64,000 bases of DNA, from contig CATZGB010000001.1 in NCBI GenBank assembly GCA_958418815.1, positions 70,230 to 134,229 on the forward strand, written 5' to 3'. Source of the DNA: an uncultured Bacteroidales bacterium (GTDB lineage: Bacteria > Bacteroidota > Bacteroidia > Bacteroidales > Muribaculaceae). The notes beneath the pieces were generated by a model. That model saw nothing but the letters and a program-made list of their open reading frames with translations. It did not search any database and was not told the origin of the DNA. Both the position numbers and the translations under genes were made by a program. Of the stretch, positions 1 to 8,093 are shown piece after piece; the first letter of the stretch is position 1, and every line of letters begins with the position of its first letter.

Positions 1-3
1 TTG

Positions 4-507
4 CTACCATCCTGAGCCGAGATTTTTGATCATACCCTGTTTTTTGAGGTCTTTCTTGAGCGTCTGGGTGTTGACCCTGACGATGGCAGACACCTTCCAC
101 TCTTTCCCGGCCTTGACCACACGGCGGCTTTCACCCACCAGCTGGCAATAGTTCTCGAAGTCGCCGTTGTCAAAGAAGGGCTTGAAGAAGTCGGCATACT
201 CCGCCTCGGCCGTGGGTGACCCCATGATCGCCTTGTATGAGGCCACGGAACCGAATCCGGCGTTGGTCGCGTCGTCGTAGTCACGGAAAAGCACTCCGTG
301 GACGGCGGCTTTCTCCAGGTCGATGTCCTTGACGTTGTCTTTTTTCTTTGTGATGATGGTCACCAGCACCTGCTGCGCGCTCTGTGATGTCATCCCGGCG
401 CCCTCTATCTGGTACTGCGGGACTTCCCCTCCGCTCGCCTTCTTGGCTGACACCGAGACAGGAATGAGGAGGACCAATGCAAGAATCAATGTGGTTAACT
501 TTTTCAT
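4..507 (-). CDS. Small secreted protein of unknown function (167 aa)
   Basis: I do not recognise a characterised family. The N-terminus (residues 1-21) is a clear Sec signal peptide: two lysines, a leucine/valine-rich core and a small-residue cleavage region ending VSA. The mature part is short and mixed in charge. The stretch AVHGVLFRDY near residues 68-77 resembles a motif I associate with small Bacteroidales envelope proteins of unknown role. No lipobox Cys follows the signal peptide, so a periplasmic or secreted location is inferred. The stop codon is TAG at the very left edge, so the gene is complete. It stands alone, about 400 bp from rfbC on the same strand, with its own -7 box near 660-667. 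Confidence 0.75.
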   Translation of the reverse strand: MKKLTTLILALVLLIPVSVSAKKASGGEVPQYQIEGAGMTSQSAQQVLVTIITKKKDNVKDIDLEKAAVHGVLFRDYDDATNAGFGSVASYKAIMGSPTAEAEYADFFKPFFDNGDFENYCQLVGESRRVVKAGKEWKVSAIVRVNTQTLKKDLKKQGMIKNLGSGW

Positions 508-659
508 CGAAATGCAAGTATGTATGTGTAGGTTTATGTGATTTCTGGTTTCCGGACTGTGTTTTCAGGCAGAGGGATATGTCAAGCAGATGTGTCGATA
601 ATGCCGCCAATTAGAGAGTTGACGGCGTTTTGTGAAAACAACTGAGAATCAAACACACG

Positions 660-667
660 CAAAAGTA
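660..667 (-). promoter_or_regulatory. Bacteroides-type -7 box for the 4-507 gene
   Basis: Read on the minus strand this is TACTTTTG, matching TAnnTTTG. No TTTG lies at the expected -33 distance, so this is a partial promoter. It would give a leader of about 150 nt. The rest of the gap 508-912 is AT-rich around 660-760 and otherwise holds only the hairpin at 796-838. Confidence 0.45.
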
Positions 668-795
668 CTAAAAAGTGTAGAATTTACCCCCCTAATTTGT
701 TAAATCTTGTTAATAAACAAATATCTATTGAATTTTGTGCGGGTTACGGAAATATAAATGCCGGATAAAGATTGGCGCTTATGGCCCAGGAGGAA

Positions 796-838
796 GCTGC
801 CCCGTCATATCAGCCGCTGGCTGAAATGACGGGGCAGC
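796..838. terminator. Long hairpin downstream of rfbC
   Basis: A 13-bp perfect stem (GCTGCCCCGTCAT with ATGACGGGGCAGC) is followed, after one A/A mismatch, by a 6-bp inner stem (TCAGCC/GGCTGA) with a 3-nt loop. It lies about 75 bp past the rfbC stop on the minus strand. No T-run follows on either strand, so it may act as an mRNA 3'-end stabiliser rather than a classical intrinsic terminator. Confidence 0.6.
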
Positions 839-912
839 GATGTGAGGTATGCCGTGTGGCTAAATTCGCCGGCAAGCCGGGAACAAACCGGCGGCGGCGA
901 TGGTTGATATTC

Positions 913-1464
913 TCAAAGGAGGGCGCGTATCTCCGACAGCGAAAGCCCCCGGAGGTCTTTCTCCGAGAGATTGAGCTGTGAGGCCGGGAGCGGCCATTGG
1001 ATGCCTACCTCCGGATCGTCGAAGCGCAATGTCGCCTCGGCCTGCGGGGCATAGGTGTTGTCGACCATGTATTGAAACTGCGCGGTCTCCGAGATGACGA
1101 TGAATCCGTGGGCGAAATGACGCGGGATGTAGAGCATGCGGGCGTTTTCGGCCGACAGCTCCACGGCGACATGCCGCCCGAATGTCGGAGACCCTTTGCG
1201 GATGTCGACGGCGACATCTATCACCGCGCCCTGCGACACCCTGACCAGCTTGGCCTGGGAGAACTCCCCTTTCTGGAAATGGAGCCCGCGAAGCACCCCC
1301 CGGGTCGACACTGACTCGTTGCATTGCACAAACTCCACGCCTGGGTCGACGTTGGCATGGAACTCATCGAGCCTGAAGGTCTCCATAAAGTAGCCTCGGG
1401 AATCGCCAAACCGCTTGGGTTCAATGATATATACTCCATCAATGGAGGTTGGCAGGTAATTCAT
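913..1464 (-). CDS. rfbC: dTDP-4-dehydrorhamnose 3,5-epimerase
   Basis: RfbC/RmlC converts dTDP-4-keto-6-deoxy-glucose to dTDP-4-keto-rhamnose, the third step of dTDP-rhamnose synthesis for surface polysaccharide. At 183 aa it has the normal family length and reads through the whole cupin fold. The substrate-binding RGYFMETF is at residues 23-30. The catalytic His lies in RGLHFQ (H62), the catalytic Tyr is in FQYMVDNTY (Y132), and the partner Asp is in LSEKDLRG. The other dTDP-rhamnose genes (rfbA, rfbB, rfbD) are not in the window. The gene is divergent from the GlmU-like gene across an 84-bp spacer. A minus-strand -7 box (TACTTTTG, 1490-1497) sits about 26 bp before the ATG. Confidence 0.95.
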   Translation of the reverse strand: MNYLPTSIDGVYIIEPKRFGDSRGYFMETFRLDEFHANVDPGVEFVQCNESVSTRGVLRGLHFQKGEFSQAKLVRVSQGAVIDVAVDIRKGSPTFGRHVAVELSAENARMLYIPRHFAHGFIVISETAQFQYMVDNTYAPQAEATLRFDDPEVGIQWPLPASQLNLSEKDLRGLSLSEIRALL

Positions 1465-1474
1465 CGGTTTAAAA

Positions 1475-1506
1475 TTTGCTTTTCTTTTGCAAAAGTAATA
1501 CTTTTG
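1475..1506 (+). promoter_or_regulatory. Full Bacteroides promoter for the GlmU-like gene, overlapping the rfbC -7 box
   Basis: TTTG at 1475-1478, a 20-bp spacer, then TACTTTTG at 1499-1506 on the plus strand match the Bacteroides sigma consensus. On the opposite strand TACTTTTG occupies 1490-1497 for rfbC, so the two divergent promoters overlap and could compete for polymerase. Confidence 0.75.
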
Positions 1507-1548
1507 TTGTAAATATAAAAAAGAACCTCACACCATACATAATCAGTC

Positions 1549-2733
1549 ATGACAACGCGCAGGATAATACTCCGGGACATCCCCGAGACACATGTCAACC
1601 TTTTGCCGCTCACCTATACCAGGCCGGTGGCCGACCTGCTTGTCGGCATCAACACCATACGCCAGAAGTGGGAGATGTATCTCCCGGGCGAATACCATTA
1701 CCAGACAGAGGAATATCTCCGTGAGAAATTCCCCTCGACACAGCCCGGCCCGGGCGACATAGTCGTCACCTCAAGCGTTGTCCCCGAGGAGCAGCTGGCC
1801 AAGGCTGTCGGGGAACTGAAACCTGGCCAGACACTGACCGCCACCACGGCGCGCGGCCAGGAGGTTACGGTGGCCACCTGCGTGGGGGACGGCGAGGAGA
1901 CCGCCACCATCGGGTATGACTCCAAGGTAGACACGGTGGAGTTTCTTTATGACATCTTCCAGCTCAACGCGCGCAAGATAGAGGATGACTTCGAGTTCCT
2001 CACCCGCGGACGCGAGGGGCAGTCGATACCGCGCAGCAACACGGTGATCGGCGACCCCGACCTGATCTACATCGAGAGCGGGGCCATCGTGGAGGGTGTG
2101 GTGCTGAATGTCTCCCACGGCCCCATATATGTGGGACGCGACGTGGAGATCATGGAGGGTTCATGCCTGCGCGGGCCAATCGCCCTGGGTGAGCATTCGA
2201 CCGTCAACATGGGGTCGAAGATTTATCCCGGCACCACGCTGGGCCCCTGGTGCAAGGTCGGAGGCGAGCTTAACAATGTGGTGATGCTCGGCTACTCCAA
2301 CAAGGCCCACGACGGATTCCTTGGCAACGCCGTCATCGGTGAATGGTGTAACCTCGGCGCCGGATGCGTGGCCTCAAACCTCAAGAACGACTACACCGAG
2401 ATAAAGCTCTGGAATTATCCCCGCCACCGCTTCCTCAAGACCGGCCTGCAGTTCTGCGGCCTCATCATGGGCGACCACTCGAAGGCCGGCATCAACACGA
2501 TGTTCAACACCGCCACCGTGGTCGGGGTCGGGGTCAACATCCACGGCTCTGGCTTCCCGCGCAATTTCATCGCCTCGTTCAGCGAAGGTGGAGCGCAGGG
2601 CTTCACCGACCTGCCGATGGAGAAATTCCTCGACATAGCGTCGCGCATGATGGCCCGCCGCCACCGCGCCCTCACCGACGTGGATGTGCGCCTCTTCGAG
2701 GCCATCCGCCAGCAGGCCGAGAATTACAAGTGA
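1549..2733 (+). CDS. GlmU-like sugar nucleotidyltransferase / left-handed beta-helix acyltransferase
   Basis: This 394-aa protein fits the Bacteroidetes 'alternative GlmU' family, annotated as UDP-GlcNAc diphosphorylase/glucosamine-1-phosphate N-acetyltransferase. The N-terminus carries the family signature LLPLTYTRPVADLLVGI (residues 17-33), replacing the classical nucleotidyltransferase G-loop. From about residue 190 the sequence becomes hexapeptide repeats of a left-handed beta-helix, with GlmU-like elements SNKAHDGFLGNAVIGEW and CNLGAGCVASN. The proposed role is making UDP-GlcNAc for peptidoglycan and lipid A. Assignment to the family is firm; the exact reaction is inferred from the family. 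It is monocistronic, between its own promoter (1475-1506) and a strong terminator (2767-2809). Confidence 0.85.
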   Translation: MTTRRIILRDIPETHVNLLPLTYTRPVADLLVGINTIRQKWEMYLPGEYHYQTEEYLREKFPSTQPGPGDIVVTSSVVPEEQLAKAVGELKPGQTLTATTARGQEVTVATCVGDGEETATIGYDSKVDTVEFLYDIFQLNARKIEDDFEFLTRGREGQSIPRSNTVIGDPDLIYIESGAIVEGVVLNVSHGPIYVGRDVEIMEGSCLRGPIALGEHSTVNMGSKIYPGTTLGPWCKVGGELNNVVMLGYSNKAHDGFLGNAVIGEWCNLGAGCVASNLKNDYTEIKLWNYPRHRFLKTGLQFCGLIMGDHSKAGINTMFNTATVVGVGVNIHGSGFPRNFIASFSEGGAQGFTDLPMEKFLDIASRMMARRHRALTDVDVRLFEAIRQQAENYK

Positions 2734-2766
2734 CCGGCTGGCACAGGTCCTCACGCCAGTCACCTG

Positions 2767-2809
2767 AAAACAAATACGGGGTCTCTCACCGAGACCCCGT
2801 ATTTGTTTT
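2767..2809. terminator. Bidirectional intrinsic terminator
   Basis: A perfect 19-bp stem (2767-2785 with 2791-2809) encloses the loop TCACC. One end begins AAAA and the other finishes TTTT, so it works in both directions. It lies between the convergent GlmU-like and M48 protease genes. Confidence 0.93.
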
Positions 2810-2834
2810 CCTTGCGGATTATGTTGCTGCCGTT

Positions 2835-3626
2835 TTACTCCGGACGGGCGATGCCATCTTTCTGGGCACGCTCGGTGAGACGCTTGATGCGGTCTTTGGT
2901 CTCGGGGTGGGAGGAGAACATCTTCTGGTAGTAGCTGCTGTTGCCGCCTGAGTTGCCTTCAAGCTCAAGGAACTTCTCAAACGACATCACCATGCCCCAG
3001 GGGTTCTTGCCGTGGCTCTTGAGGAACTCATAGCCGTAGTCATCGGCTTCCTTCTCCTGCTTCTGGGAGAACTTCGCGCCTACGAGGGCCTGGCCCATAT
3101 CGCCCAGCACAGACTCGCTGAGGGCCTGGGCGGTGCCGCCGGTAGAGGCGATGCCATCCTTGAGCGCGCCGGTGAGCAGCTCGGTCTTGAAAGCCTTCTT
3201 GGAGTGGCGTTTGGCCACATGGCCGATCTCATGGCCGATGATGCCAAGCAGCTCGTCGTCGCTCATGATGTCCATCAGCGAGGAGAAGACCCTGACGCTG
3301 CCGTCGGGGCAGGCGAAGGCGTTGACATCGATCACATCATACACCTTGAAATTCAAGGGTATGCCGTCAACCTCGGTGAGGCCTTCGGTGAGGCGGCGCA
3401 GACGCTGGGTGTAGGGGTCATCCTCTCCGGGGACGGGATTGTGCTTGTCCATCCAGTCGACAGACTCTTTTACATAAGCGGCCATCTGCTCGTCGGTGAG
3501 CGTAAGGGCCTGCACACCCTTCTTGGCTCCGTCGAGAGCCTTGCCAAGCTTGAACTGGGCCTGGGACTGCTGACCGCCAAAGATGGCAGACAAAGCGAGG
3601 GAAAGAGAAAGGAAAATCTTCTTCAT
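2835..3626 (-). CDS. M48-family periplasmic metalloprotease
   Basis: Zinc metallopeptidase of 263 aa with a signal peptide (residues 1-23, ending SQAQ), so exported. The zinc motif HEIGH is at residues 122-126, and the third ligand is Glu183 in EKEADDYG. The C-terminal SSHPETKDRIKRL is the usual end of M48 proteases of the BepA/LoiP type, which degrade or help assemble outer-membrane proteins. No TPR repeats follow, so it is the short, catalytic-domain-only form. It is a single gene converging on the GlmU-like gene, with a minus-strand -7 box (TAATTTTG, 3727-3734) about 100 bp upstream. Confidence 0.92.
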   Translation of the reverse strand: MKKIFLSLSLALSAIFGGQQSQAQFKLGKALDGAKKGVQALTLTDEQMAAYVKESVDWMDKHNPVPGEDDPYTQRLRRLTEGLTEVDGIPLNFKVYDVIDVNAFACPDGSVRVFSSLMDIMSDDELLGIIGHEIGHVAKRHSKKAFKTELLTGALKDGIASTGGTAQALSESVLGDMGQALVGAKFSQKQEKEADDYGYEFLKSHGKNPWGMVMSFEKFLELEGNSGGNSSYYQKMFSSHPETKDRIKRLTERAQKDGIARPE

Positions 3627-3726
3627 TGTATTATTGCGATTGATAAATGATTGATTGATAATTTAATCACACATAAATTGACCGGCTTGTAGGCGGCAAG
3701 GGCCTGGCTGCGGCCATAAAGTCACA

Positions 3727-3743
3727 CAAAATTACTAAATTTG
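3727..3743. promoter_or_regulatory. Back-to-back divergent -7 boxes
   Basis: On the minus strand 3727-3734 reads TAATTTTG (for the M48 protease). On the plus strand 3736-3743 reads TAAATTTG (for the 3759-4397 membrane protein). They are one base apart. Neither has a perfect -33 TTTG. The plus-strand box contains the TTG at 3741, which argues against that codon as a translation start. Confidence 0.6.
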
Positions 3744-3758
3744 CGCCGTAAATTCACA

Positions 3759-4397
3759 ATGGTAATGGCAAAAACAAACGCAAAGAGTGTGATGAGGTGG
3801 ATTGCCTTGGGCATAGGCGTCACCATCCTGTTCCTGCTGGCAGGCGCAGTGGCAGGAATGATTGAGACCACCCTCATCGATTTCAGGATATTTTTCGGAA
3901 TCGTGGCGGTTGTGGCCGCCGCCACCGGGACGGTGCTTCACCGGGCGTGGGGGAGGCTCACCGGCACAAGCAAGTTCTACATCAACTACCCCATCCATCT
4001 GGTTGTGTCAGCCATCGTGCTGTCAGCGGCGGTGCTGATGGGCAACTACTACCCCACCGATTTCTCCTTGCTCCCCGAGGAAAAGGTAATCATAGACCAG
4101 CGGCTGCGCAAGACCCGCTACAAGACCCGCCGTGTCTCACGCCGCGTCTACACCCGTGGCGCCCCTTACCAGGTCTATTACCTCAAGGTGGCCCTCCCCG
4201 ACGGCAAACGCAAGCAGATATATGTCAACAAGGCCCTTTACGACAAGGCCCGCCAGGGGGACACGGCCACTGTCCGCGTGGGACGGGGCAAGCTGTCGTT
4301 CCCGGTGATGGACCCAAACTCGCTGAAACTGCTGCATCCCCACACCGGCAAGAAAAACACCGGGCGATGCAAATTCTTCGGCACAACGCGCAAATGA
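3759..4397 (+). CDS. Membrane protein of unknown function, three TM segments plus basic tail domain
   Basis: I do not recognise the family. About 212 aa. Three hydrophobic segments lie near residues 10-30, 40-57 and 73-90. A strongly basic soluble C-terminal part follows (about residues 100-212), with repeated RKTRYKTRRVSRRVYTR-type clusters and a predicted beta-rich stretch around YQVYYLKVALPDGKRKQIYV. The open frame extends upstream to a TTG at 3741, but that codon lies in a promoter -7 box, so I choose the ATG at 3759; ATG 3765 is also possible. The tail could bind nucleic acid or lipid headgroups, but this is speculation from charge alone. Confidence 0.65.
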   Translation: MVMAKTNAKSVMRWIALGIGVTILFLLAGAVAGMIETTLIDFRIFFGIVAVVAAATGTVLHRAWGRLTGTSKFYINYPIHLVVSAIVLSAAVLMGNYYPTDFSLLPEEKVIIDQRLRKTRYKTRRVSRRVYTRGAPYQVYYLKVALPDGKRKQIYVNKALYDKARQGDTATVRVGRGKLSFPVMDPNSLKLLHPHTGKKNTGRCKFFGTTRK

Positions 4398-4420
4398 GCC
4401 TGCGCCAGCCCCGGCGCGGG

Positions 4421-5137
4421 TCACCACTCAAACGAGACGGTGGCTCCGATGGCGCTGAGCGTCACCGAGTGGTCGTAATACCAGTAATTGTTGCCCGAGG
4501 TAATCAGCAGGTAGGCCACACCGATGTTGACGGCCTGGCGGGGATTGCGGCTGTTGACGGGGATGCGCGCGCCTATCGCCGGACGGAAATAGAAGTTGGT
4601 GTTGTTTGACAGCCATCCGTCATCGGTGCGCAGGTAGCGGTTGCCGACAAGCCATGTGGCCCCGAGGCGCAGGTCGACAAACAGCGAGGCCGCCGAGGAG
4701 GATTTGCCGGTGGGTATGTTGAAACGGAAGTCGGTGAAAACCGGTATCATCACCCCTGTCTTCTTGTCGCCGTAACGGGGCGAGCTGCCCCAGCCGTTCC
4801 AGCCTGAGGAATAACCTGTGTCGGGCGAGGGAATATCGCCGTTCGCCGAAGACCTGACGATGTCTACCCCGAGTCCGGCCCCCATGTAGAACCAGTCGGT
4901 GTACTGGTAGCCCTGCGAGGTTGAAATCTCCACATGGTTGAGCTTTGACGAGCCTATGCCGGCCACTCCCATCACCTCTGCCGAGCCTTTGTATCTTCCC
5001 GACCCCGACAGGGCGGGGGAAATCAGGCTCTGCAACTGGCTGGCGGCCTGCCATAACTGGGCGTGGGCCTGCTGGGCCGAGGCCAACATCAACGCCACGG
5101 CTGTGGCGGCTGTAATTCTGACAAATCGGGCTTTCAT
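4421..5137 (-). CDS. Predicted outer-membrane beta-barrel protein
   Basis: Exported protein of 238 aa with a signal peptide (residues 1-26, ending AHAQ). The mature sequence alternates hydrophobic and polar residues, is rich in Gly, Tyr and Trp, and ends in SFEW, an aromatic C-terminus typical of outer-membrane barrels recognised by BamA. Segments such as VFTDFRFNI, LFVDLRLGATWLV and AVNIGVAYLLI look like barrel strands. I see no homologue that would give a function. It converges with the 3759-4397 gene (23-bp gap). A minus-strand -7 box TATATTTG lies at 5163-5170, 25 bp before the start. Confidence 0.65.
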   Translation of the reverse strand: MKARFVRITAATAVALMLASAQQAHAQLWQAASQLQSLISPALSGSGRYKGSAEVMGVAGIGSSKLNHVEISTSQGYQYTDWFYMGAGLGVDIVRSSANGDIPSPDTGYSSGWNGWGSSPRYGDKKTGVMIPVFTDFRFNIPTGKSSSAASLFVDLRLGATWLVGNRYLRTDDGWLSNNTNFYFRPAIGARIPVNSRNPRQAVNIGVAYLLITSGNNYWYYDHSVTLSAIGATVSFEW

Positions 5138-5196
5138 GATTGCTGGTTGGTTGAATAGTATGCAAATATAATGGCCCGCAGGGGATTAAAGTTCAT

Positions 5197-5228
5197 TTTG
5201 GGAAATACAGGGGGATTTATTAACTTTG
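5197..5228 (+). promoter_or_regulatory. Full Bacteroides promoter upstream of the YfhO-family gene
   Basis: TTTG at 5197-5200, a 20-bp spacer and TAACTTTG at 5221-5228 form a perfect promoter. The predicted transcript would carry a leader of about 240 nt into the gene at 5478. The leader first passes a hairpin (GTGGGTTA 5228-5235 with TAACCCAC 5245-5252) and a 16-bp palindrome GGATGTCGCGACATCC (5261-5276), then the repeat at 5293-5478. Confidence 0.75.
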
Positions 5229-5292
5229 TGGGTTAAACCATCTGTAACCCACCATCAAAGGGATGTCGCGACATCCTGAAAATTACATATCC

Positions 5293-5478
5293 TAAGTAAG
5301 TGTTCGAATTTAATTTATACAATATGCGAGCTTGTTTTTTAGGCGATTCCGGTGCGGAGCGAAGGAGCATAGCGGGCTATGCGACTGAGCGACAAGCCGG
5401 AAGCGGCAAAAAAGAAGCCGCAGAGTGTATAAAAGATTTCCTTCCACTTACTATCGTTTAAATTTGAACACTTACTTA
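5293..5478. repeat. 186-bp imperfect palindrome, MITE-like
   Basis: Terminal inverted repeats of 19 bp (5293-5311 and 5460-5478) match at 18 of 19 positions. Further in, TATACA pairs with TGTATA, a T-rich GCTTnTTTTTT block pairs with an AAAAAAGAAGC block, and the centre is GCATAGC-GG-GCTATGC. Each end can be read as a TA dinucleotide followed by AGTAAGTGTTC, consistent with insertion at TA in the way Tc1/mariner-type and IS630-type elements do. It has no coding capacity. The last base of the right repeat is the A of the ATG of the next gene. The mobile nature is inferred; the palindrome is seen directly. Confidence 0.7.
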
Positions 5479-8093
5479 TGAAAAAAGAAGCCAAAGCAAG
5501 CTTCGCCGAGAGGCTGAAAATGATACCGCAGACGGCGGTAGACTACCTGAAAAGGCCGCAGGTCTGGGGATTCTTAGTGTCACTGGCCGTCATCGCGGTG
5601 CTGTCGGTGGCGTTTTTCCATCCCGACGCGTCGGAGGGAAACCAGCTCCGCCAGCACGACATGCAGCAGGGCGCGGCCATCGGACAGGAGGTGAAAGCCT
5701 ACCTTGAACAGAACCCGGGAGCCGAGGAGCCCCGCTGGACCAACTCCCTCTTCTCCGGAATGCCGACATTCCAGATTTCCCCCTCATATCCCTCCGACTC
5801 CCTGTTCAGCTGGATAACGACCCTCTACGGGGCCGGACTCCCCTCCCCCTCCAACCTGCTTTTCATGATGATGACCGGCATGCTGATAATGCTGCTGGCC
5901 ATGAAGGTCAGATGGTATTACGCCCTGATAGGGGCCGTGGCGTGGGGTTTCTCGTCATACTTCATAATCATCATAGGCGCGGGACACATCTGGAAATTCG
6001 TCACCCTGGCCTACATCCCCCCGACCATCGGGGGCATCGTGATGGCCTACCGCGGGCGATGGCTCGCGGGCAGCGCGCTGGCCGCCCTGTTCGCGATGAT
6101 GCAGATACAGAGCAACCATGTGCAGATGACATATTACTTCCTCTTCGTCATCCTCGCCGTGATAGCCTGCTACGGGGTCGACGCCGTCAGGCGCGGGAAA
6201 TATGGCCGTTTCGCAAAGGCCACGGGGGCATTGGCCGTGGCCGCAGTGCTGGCCGTGGCAGCCAACCTCCCCAGCCTCTACAACACATGGAAATACTCCA
6301 AGGAGTCGATGCGCGGCAGCCACACCGAGCTGACCACCGCCGACAGCGGGGAGCAGAAGACCTCGGGCCTCGACCGAGACTACATCACCCAGTACAGCTA
6401 TGGCCGCTCCGAATCATTCTCGCTGCTGATTCCCGACATAAAGGGTGGAGCCTCGGCCCGTCCCGAAAGGGGGCGAATGGTGGCGACATCGGTGATGGAC
6501 ACCGACGGGGCGCAGGAGAAGGCCGCGAGGCTCAACCAGGCCGAGATGCAGTATGTCAGCGACTATGTCGGGCAATATTTCGGCGAACCTGAAGGCACCA
6601 ACGGCCCGGTTTATGTCGGGGCGGTGGTTTTCGTGCTGTTCCTGCTGGGATGCGTGATAGTCCGCGGGCCGCTCAAATGGGCGCTGCTGGTGATGACGCT
6701 GCTGTCGGTGTTCCTCGCCCTGGGGCGCAACATGCAGTGGCTCACCGACCTGTTCATCGACTACATACCGATGTACAGCAAGTTCCGCACGGTGGAGTCG
6801 ATACTGGTCATCGCCGAGTTCACGATGCCCGTGCTGGCCATCCTGGCGTTGCAGAAACTGCTTTCCACCCCCAAGAGCTTCGACCGCTACTTCCGTCCGG
6901 TATGCGTCTGCTTCGGCCTGACCGCCCTGCTGTGTCTGGCCGGATGGCTGTTCCCGTCGCTCTACGGGCCTGCCATCTCTGAGAGCGACATCCAGATTTC
7001 CGACATGATCGGGCAGCAGCTCAGGATGGCGGGCTATCCCCCCGAGGCTGTCTCGATGTACTCCATCAACAACCCCGCCATCGCCTCTTTCGTAGCCGAT
7101 GTGCGCTACGGGATGGTGGCCGCCGACTCGCTCCGCTCCCTCATCTTCGTATTGCTCACATTCGGTTTCCTCTGGCTCTGCATGAAGGGTAAATGCAAAC
7201 CCTGGCAGGGGGCCGTGCTGGTGGGGCTGCTGGTGGCCGCCGACCTCTACACGGTCGACAAGCGTTACCTCAACCACGACAGTTTCTGTCCGCCCGAACT
7301 CTCAGCATCCGACCCCTTCCCCCTCAACGACAATGACCGCCAGATACTGGCCGACACGGCGATTAACTACCGCGTGATGGATATTCCCCGCTTCTACGCC
7401 GCCGAGCCGTCGTTCCACCACAAGATGATCGGGGGCTACCACGCCGCCAAGCTCACCCGCTACCAGGATCTCATCGACCGCCACCTGGCGGCATTCACCC
7501 GTGGCGGCGAGGTAGGCCAGGCCGACTTCAATGTGTTGAACATGCTCAACGCCAAGTATTTCATCACAGCCGACAACTCGCTGATGGTCAATCCCGACGC
7601 GATGGGCAACGCCTGGTTTGTCGACTCACTTGAAATCGTAGACGGGGCCGATGCCGAGATGGCCGCCCTCGACCGCATTGACCCGGCTGTGACCGCTGTC
7701 ACTGACCGCCGTTTCGCCGATGTCATCAAAGACGCTGCGCGACCCAAATCGCCCGGCGACACCATTTTCGAGACCTCTTACTCCCCCGCGGCCCTCACCT
7801 ACTCGGCCACCTCGGCCAATGGGGGCCTGGCGGTCTTCTCTGAGGTTTATTTCCCCTGGGGATGGGAGGCTTACATCGATGGCAAACCGGCGCGGATAGC
7901 CCGTGTCAACTACCTGCTCAGGGCCATCGCCATCCCCGCCGGACACCACAAGGTGGAGATGAGGTTTGAGCCCCGCTCTGTGTCGGCAACCGTCGGTGTG
8001 GCCCGCGCTGCTGTCATAGCGATATACATCCTGCTGGGTGTGGCGCTGCTGTCGGTATTGTTGTTCCCCACCAAACCGCAAGAGAGGAGATGA
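5478..8093 (+). CDS. YfhO-family polytopic membrane protein
   Basis: Inner-membrane protein of 871 aa of the YfhO family (GT-C-like fold), often linked to glycosylation of lipoteichoic acid or other surface polymers in Firmicutes. In Bacteroidales its substrate is unknown. The first TM segment lies near residues 31-50. A periplasmic loop follows with PRWTNSLFSGMPTFQ, the acidic/aromatic motif seen in family members. Roughly ten more TM helices run to about residue 590. A soluble domain (about 600-830) contains FSEVYFPWGWEAYIDGKPA, the typical YfhO C-terminal signature, and a last TM helix precedes the stop. The start ATG uses the final base of the upstream palindrome. The stop overlaps the next start by 4 bp, so translational coupling is likely. 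Confidence 0.88.
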   Translation: MKKEAKASFAERLKMIPQTAVDYLKRPQVWGFLVSLAVIAVLSVAFFHPDASEGNQLRQHDMQQGAAIGQEVKAYLEQNPGAEEPRWTNSLFSGMPTFQISPSYPSDSLFSWITTLYGAGLPSPSNLLFMMMTGMLIMLLAMKVRWYYALIGAVAWGFSSYFIIIIGAGHIWKFVTLAYIPPTIGGIVMAYRGRWLAGSALAALFAMMQIQSNHVQMTYYFLFVILAVIACYGVDAVRRGKYGRFAKATGALAVAAVLAVAANLPSLYNTWKYSKESMRGSHTELTTADSGEQKTSGLDRDYITQYSYGRSESFSLLIPDIKGGASARPERGRMVATSVMDTDGAQEKAARLNQAEMQYVSDYVGQYFGEPEGTNGPVYVGAVVFVLFLLGCVIVRGPLKWALLVMTLLSVFLALGRNMQWLTDLFIDYIPMYSKFRTVESILVIAEFTMPVLAILALQKLLSTPKSFDRYFRPVCVCFGLTALLCLAGWLFPSLYGPAISESDIQISDMIGQQLRMAGYPPEAVSMYSINNPAIASFVADVRYGMVAADSLRSLIFVLLTFGFLWLCMKGKCKPWQGAVLVGLLVAADLYTVDKRYLNHDSFCPPELSASDPFPLNDNDRQILADTAINYRVMDIPRFYAAEPSFHHKMIGGYHAAKLTRYQDLIDRHLAAFTRGGEVGQADFNVLNMLNAKYFITADNSLMVNPDAMGNAWFVDSLEIVDGADAEMAALDRIDPAVTAVTDRRFADVIKDAARPKSPGDTIFETSYSPAALTYSATSANGGLAVFSEVYFPWGWEAYIDGKPARIARVNYLLRAIAIPAGHHKVEMRFEPRSVSATVGVARAAVIAIYILLGVALLSVLLFPTKPQERR

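Noticed and set aside
508..912. tRNA or small RNA gene in the gap left of rfbC
   Set aside because: No cloverleaf or known RNA motif; only a -7 box and a hairpin can be supported.
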